NCBI GenBank assembly: GCA_049999765.1
Contig: JBNGIQ010009360.1
Location: 39,104-82,862 of the forward strand
Direction: 5' to 3'
Source of the DNA: Phaeoceros laevis
Lineage: Eukaryota > Anthocerotophyta > Anthocerotopsida > Notothyladales
DNA: 43,759 bases
The notes under the pieces were generated by a model. The model made no database searches, was not told the DNA's origin, and saw nothing but the letters and a program-made list of their open reading frames with translations. The position numbers and the translations under genes are program-made. Of this stretch, positions 36,585 to 43,759 are shown piece after piece (the stretch's first letter is position 1; every line of letters begins with the position of its first letter).

Positions 36585-39257
36585 TTACAATTGTGACTGC
36601 TGGGCGATGGCAGCTGTGAGCTCTGCCTCGCGTTGCACTCTTGCCAGCTTCTGAGCGTCCTTGCTTGCTTTTGCAGCCTCTTCCAATTTGCGTTTCTTCT
36701 CGAATTTGGCCTCACGTTCAACTCTCGCAGCTTCCAACTTTTCGGCCGTTGCCTGGGCTTTCTCAGCAGCTTTCTTTGCACGAGCCAGGGTCTGTTCGAC
36801 CTTCTTCCGATCCCTGGCTGCGCGCGCCTCCAACTTTTCCCTTGCTTTGTCCACTGCCTCTTGCTCTTTCCGCCTAGCCTCCTCCTCCCGTTCTCGTTGC
36901 GACTCTATGAAAGCATTGCTGCTCACAACCACCGGCTGCATGAAGGCTGCTCCCTTTTTTTTCCCTCTTGCTCTTGGTTTCGTTGGAGGAGCCGGTGCCA
37001 GCATCACTCCAAGCCGCGCCCTCGCTGATGCCGGCAGTGGAGCAAGATCTGAGGCGGCCACCCTGCTGCTCATACCTGCATGCTCCCCATCGCAGGACGC
37101 ACCGATTGCTGCATGGTTCCCACTCACTTGCTCTCTCCCGCTGTGCCCATCAACTGCCTCCTGCAAATTCCCACTCATTCGCTCCGTCCTGATGCAGGCG
37201 TGGGGAGCACCAGGTTCCACAGATGCAGCTGTCGATGCGGGGACAGGGACCAGCTCTGGTGGCATGGACGGCAGGTTGCAGGGGAGCAGCTGTGGGGCGG
37301 GGACGGCAGGGGGACGGGCAGCAGCTGTGGAGGCGGGGACGGGGAGCCTCCGGGGGGGTGACCACACCTCAGAGACTGACCGAGGGGCTGGGCGCAGGTC
37401 TGCAGGTTCAGATATGGAGGCTGTTGGCAAATGGCCGCGACCAGGCCGCCACAGCTGCTCAGCATCCTTGTCGGTGTCAAAGAAGGCCGCTCCTCCCTCT
37501 ACCTCATCGTCGAAGCCTGCATCCCGGCCGGAGTCCACCCAGCAGTACCCCTGGCTGCCCAGCTGCTGAAATTCATCCTCCTGGGTGGCGTCCTCCTGAT
37601 CCCGACCTTGCCGGGCATGCTCAACATCCATGTCGCACATGTCGGCCTCCATGCTGTCCACCTCACCTGCTTGCCCTGATGAGTAACCAGCAGTTTTGTG
37701 CCCAGCTGTCTCCACTTCCGTGCCTTCATATGCTGCAGGTTCCTCCATGGATTGCGACAAGGAGCACAGCAAGGCAGCTGTCTCCATGTCACCTGACCGA
37801 TCGCCAGGTTGCTCAGGTGCTTCTCTTTCCGACATCTCTTCCCCTTCTGATTCTGGGATCTGACCTTGGCTGTGCATCTGTGCAGGACCTGGTGCTTCCT
37901 GGTGCACGCCCCCCTCCTCGTCAGACCCAGCTGCAGATTCCTGCATCATTTCCTGCCAGTAGGGTGCTGATGGTGCATAGTGATCATCCAGAGCCCTTGG
38001 ATCGAAGGGAAAGATGCCAGGCGCTGCAAATCCAGCCTTCAGGTTGCGCTCCAGAAGTGAATCAGCCAAGGCTTTAGAAGCAAAATGTGCCAACAGCTCT
38101 GGTGGCATTCTTCCATTCTGGCCAGTCCCTTCCGTCAGGTATGCATCCTTCCTCTTTCGCAGCGATGCTTTGAATGATTTGAAGACTCCTACGTCCATTG
38201 GCTGCAGCTTATGCGAAGTGTGTGATGGCATACAGAGAAGAATGAGGCCCATCTGTTGGCAATATGCGCCCACCTCTGCTGAAATATGCTGCTTAGCACC
38301 GTCAATGAGCATGAGGTGCTTCCTATGCTGCCCCATGGTAGAACCCAAGCACTGCTGGAAGTGCTGCAACCATTGCAGGAAAATTTCAGTTGTGATGAAG
38401 GCATTCTCCTGCCTTGCCATCACTGCCCCTCGTTCTTCTACAAACCTCATCAAGTTGTACTTTGAGAGGGTGTGGGAACACCCTCTGAATATGTAGAGGG
38501 ATGGAATGCTCTTGCCTGCTGCATTCCCACATACAACTAGTGTGATAGATTGCTTGTAGTCAGCTGTTGGCACACATACATCGTGACTGCCCTTGAGGCC
38601 TAGGACAATTAGACTTCCCTCCCTCCCAGATTGTACACATGTTTCGTCCATGTTCCAGATTCTGTCAGCTGACAGGGGGCCATCCTCGCCTTTGTAAATA
38701 GCATCCAGCTGCTCATAGAACTCAGCCATGACGTCCGGATTCAGTGCTTTTGCTCTCGATGGTTCTAACCCGGTTGCTCGTCTCTTAGCCAGGTAGGGGT
38801 GCCTCCTAAGGAAGGCTTCACACCAATGTCTGCCCGGGATCCCGTTGGTGAATGGAGTGTGCCGCCCATCGGACACAATCTGCTGGACGATGTGTTTCAG
38901 GTTGCGCATTGTTGGTGTTCGGGCCATGTTTTGACGCCGTATGCACCACAGGGCAATCTGCTCCTCCTCTTCTACACTGAAGACTGTTCCCCATTTTGTG
39001 GAGCCTGCTCTTTCCTTCCGGTTCCAGCTGGACAGTGTGCTCTTGGGCACACCAAAATCACGTTGTGCATCTCGCAGGGTGGCCCCCTCTGCGCAAGCTT
39101 GCATGGCCAGCCGAAGATCAGCTGGAGTCCATTTCCTTCCTTTTTTTGCAGGCTGGCGCTTCGACGTCCTTGGCTGGCGAACCTTCCAGGAGGGTAGGCC
39201 CTCCCTCAAGGCCACGTTGCTCACCCTTGTGTTAGCAGCCACCTTTTTGCGGGCCAT
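36585..39257 (-). CDS. Pogo/Jerky-type DDE transposase with long C-terminal extension
   Basis: Encodes 890 residues from ATG 39257 in one open frame; the frame opens 15 bases earlier at a TTG. Residues 40-83 form a Psq-type helix-turn-helix (RKWTPADLRLAMQACAEGAT, FGVPKSTLSSWNRKE). Residues 92-165 resemble the CENP-B second DNA-binding domain (GIPGRHWCEAFLRRHPYLAK). The catalytic DDE_1 core carries Asp204 (RIWNMDETCV), Asp319 (HLMLIDGAKQHIS) and Asp355 (SHKLQPMDVGVFKSFKASLR), a DD35D spacing. From about residue 420 the sequence is acidic and Pro/Ser/Ala-rich. The last 120 residues are a highly charged Lys/Glu/Ala helix, probably a coiled coil. No stop or frameshift interrupts the core, so the protein may be active. 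It belongs to the same superfamily as tigger and CENP-B relatives. Confidence 0.92.
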   Translation of the reverse strand: MARKKVAANTRVSNVALREGLPSWKVRQPRTSKRQPAKKGRKWTPADLRLAMQACAEGATLRDAQRDFGVPKSTLSSWNRKERAGSTKWGTVFSVEEEEQIALWCIRRQNMARTPTMRNLKHIVQQIVSDGRHTPFTNGIPGRHWCEAFLRRHPYLAKRRATGLEPSRAKALNPDVMAEFYEQLDAIYKGEDGPLSADRIWNMDETCVQSGREGSLIVLGLKGSHDVCVPTADYKQSITLVVCGNAAGKSIPSLYIFRGCSHTLSKYNLMRFVEERGAVMARQENAFITTEIFLQWLQHFQQCLGSTMGQHRKHLMLIDGAKQHISAEVGAYCQQMGLILLCMPSHTSHKLQPMDVGVFKSFKASLRKRKDAYLTEGTGQNGRMPPELLAHFASKALADSLLERNLKAGFAAPGIFPFDPRALDDHYAPSAPYWQEMMQESAAGSDEEGGVHQEAPGPAQMHSQGQIPESEGEEMSEREAPEQPGDRSGDMETAALLCSLSQSMEEPAAYEGTEVETAGHKTAGYSSGQAGEVDSMEADMCDMDVEHARQGRDQEDATQEDEFQQLGSQGYCWVDSGRDAGFDDEVEGGAAFFDTDKDAEQLWRPGRGHLPTASISEPADLRPAPRSVSEVWSPPRRLPVPASTAAARPPAVPAPQLLPCNLPSMPPELVPVPASTAASVEPGAPHACIRTERMSGNLQEAVDGHSGREQVSGNHAAIGASCDGEHAGMSSRVAASDLAPLPASARARLGVMLAPAPPTKPRARGKKKGAAFMQPVVVSSNAFIESQREREEEARRKEQEAVDKAREKLEARAARDRKKVEQTLARAKKAAEKAQATAEKLEAARVEREAKFEKKRKLEEAAKASKDAQKLARVQREAELTAAIAQQSQL

Positions 39258-39286
39258 CCTTGGCTGCAGCAATCAATGGGAGCAGG

Positions 39287-39847
39287 TTAGTGCATTTTCA
39301 GCCATTCAGGTTGCTGCAGGTTAGCTGAAACCAAACTCAACTTGAACTGACCGGGTGGTTGATGCGTGGGACAAGTACCTGGCTTGGCTGATGTTGTAGG
39401 AGCAGCCTCTATAGCAGCTTGCCTCCTACGGAGGACTTGCCTCCAGTTGGGTGGAGGAAGAGGGTCTTCACTGGCTGCAAGGCGGGTGGGGGGGACTCCC
39501 TGGGCACTTAGTTTCTGATGCAAACAACAGTCAGCAGGGTAGATGAAAGGGCGAGGGCAGGTGGTGCAGGCAGCAGCAGTGGAATCACAGTGGGCAGCAA
39601 AATCTTGGGTGGAATCGATGTAGGCAGTAGGGCAACAGCAGTGGAATGATGCAAAGTGGATTCCGGTGGCCTTCTTCAGACAGGTGATGCAGCCACACTC
39701 TCCAACCTCTCTTTTCTGTCGCCTTTGAATCCTAGCATGCAGCATTGTGAAGCCCAAGGGTGGGGGAGGGACTGACCTGCAGCTTGCCTCTGATTGCAGG
39801 CTGGTGTGGGGGGGTGGACTTAGAGCTGAGAATGGGAAAGAGTGCAA
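39287..39847 (-). other. Possible second, Cys-rich reading frame inside the transposon
   Basis: An open minus-strand frame of 186 codons lies directly upstream of the transposase. It contains a cluster of Cys and His residues (GECGCITCLKKATGIHFASF, HCCCPTAYIDSTQ, AACTTCPRPF) that could bind zinc. Its codon use is not distinctive and I know no homologue. A splice from its GTACTT site into the transposase would be out of frame. It could simply be transposase 5' leader. Confidence 0.25.
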
Positions 39848-40220
39848 GTTGACTCTCTCCCTTATGAAGGATTTCTTGGCGGGAGTGGCTGCTAACTTTT
39901 GAATTGCTTAGGTTGAGTAGCAATTAGTGCAGGCAGCTTCCTTCGTGGCTGCTGTGAGCCTTTGGGCTGTTCTAGAAGGTGAATTCAAGGCGCCAGGCTA
40001 TGCTGGCTGCAATTTTTTACACTATTCCCTCAAATTCAGGCTGTTGCGCGCCTGAATTTCGAATTCTTGAGTGTGAACATGGCTAATGTGAAGATGCTGT
40101 ATTCAAATCTAGCTAGTTCACGCACAATAGAATCTCCTACGAAACGCTAAAGCGTAGTGAACGCCAGGTTTCTGTAAGAAACGAAACGTTTGTCCCGGTT
40201 TGTGGCCCTCCTGTTCACTT

Positions 40221-40252
40221 GTCCCGAAGTGGGACTGTCCCGAAGTGGGACA
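40221..40252. repeat. 16-base tandem duplication at the right end of the transposon
   Basis: Two adjacent copies of GTCCCGAAGTGGGAC plus T or A. The second copy is part of the terminal inverted repeat. The left end has only one copy. Confidence 0.85.
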
Positions 40253-40259
40253 CGTACTC
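40235..40259 (-). repeat. Right terminal inverted repeat of the pogo-like element
   Basis: Reverse complement of the left end over 25 of 25 bases, followed by TA at 40260-40261. It overlaps the 16-base tandem duplication GTCCCGAAGTGGGACT/A at 40221-40252. Confidence 0.9.
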
Positions 40260-40261
40260 TA

Positions 40262-42454
40262 CATGCGAAGGCAACTTCAGCCATCCTTTTGATTTATTTC
40301 TACATGCGTTCTTTCTACATGCTCAGCGCCAGGGTTGCGACATCCTTCGGAAGGACTACCTACCAATTCGAAGTGGGGTGGGTGAAGTTCTCCCGTCTGG
40401 TAGCATCCATACGGAAACATCTCGCCAACTTTTAGATTCTCGATAATAGTTATCATTGAAAAGACAGCAAAAACACATCCATTTTGGTTTTAGATTTGTA
40501 GGTCTGACGTCGCAGACCTTCCAAAAATTCTCAGGGGCCCCGAAAGGCCCAAGAGGGGGTTTGGAAAAAGTTTTCAACCAGCAATTGACGCGTCTCGGAT
40601 TAACCTCACTAACTGCGTCATTGCCCCAAGCGCAAAGATGCTAACCTCATCGGAGGCCTGCTTATCATGTACCCTTGTTTGGGGCCCTTCACATACCCGA
40701 AACAATATGGCTTATTAGTTTTCGCGCCGACCAAATCGCCTGTTCGTCTGTCCGCTTCGCATACATACAAGGAAAGCCCTTTAAAGAGCCGAAGGCATCA
40801 CGAGGCCTGATATTCTGGAATCAAAAGGAGCGTGGGAGAGCGCGCTGTGGCAGCAGCATCTGCAACCACCTGGATGCCAAAAACGGTTGGCCAAGAGCTC
40901 GAAACCTGCGCCCTGGTGCGGCAGCTCCAACCGCCCAATTATCTCTTTCTTTGAGTGAGACGAGCAGCAATTGATTCACCCATTCATATACGCTTGAGCA
41001 GCTAGCGCTCTCCCCCCGAGGGCCATCTAGTCTAGATATCTGCCACCAACCGGCCAATTGCAAAGAAACGATGCAACAGGATCGATGCAACAGGACGCGT
41101 AAACGAAACTTGCGTGTTTTTGTGTGCACCGAGTCACGAGCTGGCCTGATAAGGCCAATGCTAACGTTTCTGATGCGAGGGATCACTCGGTTGCCTGCAG
41201 GGGCAGTTGCAACCACCCAACGCACTTACTCAGCTCGACAGAGATCTGGGCCCAGTGCAGTGCAGAACAACTGTAGTGTACGAATTTGCCGTTTGCTGTC
41301 CGCTACAAATTTGGGTAGCTCTCCTGGAAAAAAAGGCTCAGATTTAATTTGGAGCGTGGCCAGGCCCAAATTTGTCAGCTACAAATGCCACCGACACGAT
41401 GAACAGTCACCACTCTGATAGCTTGTGTGGTGAGTAGTGAGTACTGACCATCAGCTGTACCATAGATGTCATTGATGTGCGTTGCTGGGGTTGCGAAGGG
41501 TGAAATTGTCCAGTCCATGGCGACCGGTCCGGTTCGGTCCCCTGTCCCGTCCAGTCCGCCCCAGTTGCATTCAGGAGTTGGGTCATGAGGTCACCACTCG
41601 TGACTGGGGCGGTGCCGGGAGCGTGTCAGGCCTGCCGCCCGCTACAGTAGACCGGCTTTTAGCTGCTACAGGGGGTGGTGGCCCTGAAGCGACTCCCCTG
41701 ATGAGAGGAGGCCCGAAACGGGCCGGGAGTCGGGACCACCACCTGCTGCTGCTGCTGCTGCTGCTGGAGCATGAGACTCTTGTTGGAACCTGTGTAAGTG
41801 ACCCCTTTTGTCGTGTTACTCGCGGCATCGGTGTCCTGCCCAAAGCGCCGTTGAGCTCGTGACTCGAGCCGGTACCGGGTGACGCCATCGCTGCGAGCTC
41901 GACTGCTCATCACACGACCTCGGTGGGGTCCTTGAAAGACATTCTCCCGCCGGAGAGGGTTAACAGCAATCGATCCATCCATCCATCGGAACCGAATGAT
42001 CAATCAATTGAGCGCCGCTGGCCACCGGAGGCAGAGGAAGCGGGCCCGAGAGAGAGCTCTTCTAATCGCAAGCTTCTAAGCTTTCTGTTGGGATCGGCCG
42101 TGAGAGTCCGGACAAGGTGGAGATTTGGGGAGATGGGACGGGCGGAGCTCCTCTCGGGAGGTGCTGCAATGGAAACATTTGTTGAGACGTGTGCACGCCG
42201 TGAGGCGGAGTCGCGAGCAGGTGCCCTGCACCAGCGCCTGTAGACAGGCCATCTTGGGAATGAATATTCGGCGTGGGTCGATCGATCGATGAATCGGGAT
42301 CCCGACAGCGGCCCCGCGCTTCCGCAACCTGTTTTCAGGAGCGTTCAAGATTGAAGTTCCATCGGGATTCCAGGAATTGCCCCTGGAATCCGTCTGTCTG
42401 CAGGTCGAAGCTTGCGCAGGCGCATAGATCTCCAGGTTTTCCTGAATTATTGCA
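40262..42454. other. 2.2-kb region without a recognised gene
   Basis: Contains a CTG trinucleotide run (about 41742-41766) and short open frames with no family similarity. The right part becomes GC-rich approaching the exon at 42455 and probably holds its promoter and 5' UTR. Confidence 0.4.
41742..41766. repeat. CTG microsatellite
   Basis: Eight consecutive CTG triplets. No supported coding frame covers it. Confidence 0.8.
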
Positions 42455-43129
42455 ATGCCGACGGGGCCGCCCAAGAAGCAGGGCCGATTCCGCCTCCAGC
42501 TCTACCCCAAGATGCCCAAGAATTCCTCCCAGGTGAGCTGGGAGAGAATGCGCACCACCGGCACGGCCATGGACGACCAGGCGAAGCTATCAGGCAGCAG
42601 CAGCAGGATGAAGAGGCCCGTGTTCCGGGTGAGCTGCCGAGCGCGCAGGGTGAAGACGTTCCGGCTGGGGGGGTCCCGGCGCGTCCGGCTGCAGCGCTCC
42701 ATGGGCGGGCTGCGGAGGTGGGTGGTGGCGGTGTCGGGGTGGGCGGGCGGGGGGGGGCGGAGCAGGGCCAAGGTGGGGCTGGCGTTTCTGCGGGAGGCGC
42801 TGAAGCTCCTGGTCACGGGCTTGCACGCGCCCTCCTCTGAGATGAGCATGGCCGGCTACCACATCGGGGCGTCCTACCACCTGGCCATGGACGAGGTGCC
42901 GGTGCTGGTGCATCGCCGCCTGGAGATGCACCACAAGCTGCGCCAGAAGTCGCGATCGGGGTGCGAGTCGCCCGCCGGGCAGAGGAAGGCCATGTCGGCG
43001 CGGTGCGCCAAGGCTTGGAGCCAGATCGGGACGGAGAGGATCATCACGTTCCCTGGGAGCACCCTGGCGCGGCGCCACGCGCCTCACAAGGGGCTGGCCA
43101 CCATTGCCGAGAGCGCCTTGGAGTCGGAG
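42455..43129 (+). CDS. GC-rich first exon of an unrecognised gene
   Basis: Starts MPTGPPKKQGRFRLQLYPKM and runs 225 codons to a clean donor (GAG|GTAAGA) in phase 0. Third codon positions in the second half are nearly all G or C, while the opposite strand and other frames lack such order. This supports real coding. The first half is basic and Arg/Ser-rich; the second half has LAFLREALKLLVTGLHAPSS, VLVHRRLEMHHKLRQKSRSG and ERIITFPGSTLARRHAPHKG. I recognise no domain. The next exon was not found before the window ends; the sequence beyond includes a dispersed repeat and a retroelement fragment, so the intron may be long. Confidence 0.5.
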
Positions 43130-43142
43130 GTAAGAGTTTGAA

Positions 43143-43194
43143 GTAGGAGTAGTAGAAAGGTCATGCTAGCCGACTCCGCATGGGAATCGAGCAC
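43143..43194. repeat. Dispersed repeat copy B (matches 1451-1508)
   Basis: Shares the GTAG/AGTAGTAG run, AAAGGT, and a block TAGCCGACTCCGCATGGGAA with copy A; four mismatches in the 28-base core. It lies just inside the putative intron after the exon that ends at 43129. Confidence 0.45.
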
Positions 43195-43369
43195 GCATAC
43201 GCATTGGTGGCGCCTAGGTTTCATCCGATCAAGGTTTTCCTTGGCAGCAGCTCTTGAAACGTCGCTCTCATTGTAACATACCCACACAGTGCCGCTTTGG
43301 TGACAAAGCCCCAGTCACTAATTAGTAATTTCGGTACGGCCCTAAGGCCTTTCCATCCTTCGCTAGTAT

Positions 43370-43759
43370 TTTCACCCCATGTCTTCAACTTGTGGTGCAC
43401 AGACGTCCTCGTTAGCATATCCTTGGATGGGTTCTATAAGAAATTAGAAGGCGCTGACGAGTTTACTATGAGTAGTTCTCGGTGGCTTTTTCAGGACCTC
43501 TTTTTGAAAAACCATTCTTCGGTCCTTGTGATTGTAGAGACTGATGAAGAAGGTATTGCTACTATTATTCAGCCTACCCCATGTATTCCCCCGTCCTACT
43601 CAATGCTCTGGTTGTCAGGGTTTTGGCCATACTCAATCAGCTTGCCATCGTTATGTGAAATGTGTACATTTTGGGGGGCCTTCATATGGCCACCTGTACA
43701 TGTATCACTCTGGGATTTCCTTGTTGGCAAAAAGCCTTTATAGTATTTCCGTTGGGAAA
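43370..43759 (+). mobile_element. Retroelement gag-like fragment with CCHC zinc knuckle, cut by the window edge
   Basis: At 43604-43645 one frame reads CSGCQGFGHTQSAC, a perfect CX2CX4HX4C zinc knuckle. It is followed by HRYVKCVHFGGPSYGHL, the partial second knuckle usual in ORF1 or gag-like proteins of plant and animal retroelements. Upstream sequence in an adjacent frame (LDGFYKKLEGADEFTMSSSR) may be the rest of the protein after a frameshift. The element is probably decayed and continues off the right edge. Confidence 0.5.

Larger units (their letters stand above)
35986..40259 (-). mobile_element. Pogo/CENP-B-like DNA transposon, 4.27 kb, apparently complete
   Basis: The ends are perfect 25-base inverted repeats: 35986-36010 (starts GAGTACGTGTCCCACTTCGG) and 40235-40259. 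Each end is bordered by TA (35984-35985 and 40260-40261), the target-site duplication expected of Tc1/mariner-pogo elements. Inside lies one long minus-strand transposase gene. Subterminal repeats occur at both ends: a 21-base phased array on the left and a 16-base tandem duplication on the right. Perfect repeats and an open transposase suggest a recent insertion. The element sits between the ABC-F gene and the right-hand unknown gene and interrupts no recognised gene. Confidence 0.9.

Noticed and set aside
36661-37569. Long plus-strand open frame of 302 codons
   Set aside because: It is antisense to the Ala/Glu/Lys-rich C-terminal part of the transposase; its Ser/Ala/Leu composition follows from that and it has no family similarity.
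42590-43087. Minus-strand, Pro/Arg/His-rich open frame of 165 codons
   Set aside because: GC-rich shadow of the plus-strand exon, whose third positions are ordered and which ends on a splice donor.
1-43759. CRISPR arrays, bacterial operons, rRNA or clear tRNA genes
   Set aside because: Tandem repeats present are minisatellites without spacer structure; no Shine-Dalgarno-type gene spacing, no rRNA sequence and no full cloverleaf was recognised.

Overview
This window is nuclear DNA from a land plant, most likely a seed-free lineage with a compact genome. The evidence is intronless PLS-class pentatricopeptide (PPR) genes, a plastid-type ABC1K kinase, a plant-type O-fucosyltransferase, a plant hydroxyethylthiazole kinase, and canonical GT/AG introns that are mostly 80-150 bases long. 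Genes lie a few hundred bases to about 1 kb apart on both strands. I cannot fix the species: a hornwort, lycophyte or moss would all fit. Exon boundaries were built by hand from splice sites, reading phase and remembered family sequence, not from transcripts.

Layout, left to right. 1-1042 is the broken end of a PPR gene. 1846-4463 (-) is a nine-exon O-fucosyltransferase, followed by an intronless 20S proteasome alpha-4 gene (5178-5930, +) and a PPR gene (6541-9231, -). 10537-12681 (+) is a coiled-coil protein of a family I do not recognise (called P1 here). 13497-14480 is an AT-rich, disabled protein-kinase gene. 14870-17723 (-) is an 11-exon chloroplast ABC1K gene. 18923-20074 (-) is a BTB-BACK gene, followed by a second PPR gene (20850-24149, +) and hydroxyethylthiazole kinase (24747-25681, -). 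26816-28942 (-) is P2, a paralogue of P1. 29444-31096 (+) is an intronless GMP synthase bracketed by 39-base direct repeats. A BolA-like gene (31779-32144, -) and a 12-exon plastid ABC-F ATPase (32367-35903, +) share a 222-base divergent promoter.

35986-40259 is a complete-looking pogo/CENP-B-like DNA transposon. It has 25-base terminal inverted repeats, TA target-site duplications, a full DD35D transposase and a 21-base phased array of GGGACA sites near one end. The right end holds a GC-rich exon of an unknown gene (42455-43129, +) and a retroelement zinc-knuckle fragment.

The genes do not form an operon or a shared pathway. Several are ordinary housekeeping or organelle-maintenance genes (proteasome, GMP synthesis, thiamine salvage, Fe-S or redox BolA, plastid ABC1K and ABC-F, organelle RNA-binding PPRs). 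The most novel items are the P1/P2 family (low-complexity N-terminus, a conserved 'YTDC' region, a central coiled coil and a helical, armadillo-like C-terminus), the transposon with its helically phased repeat array, the recurrent acidic insert inside the PPR motifs, and the direct repeats around GMP synthase.
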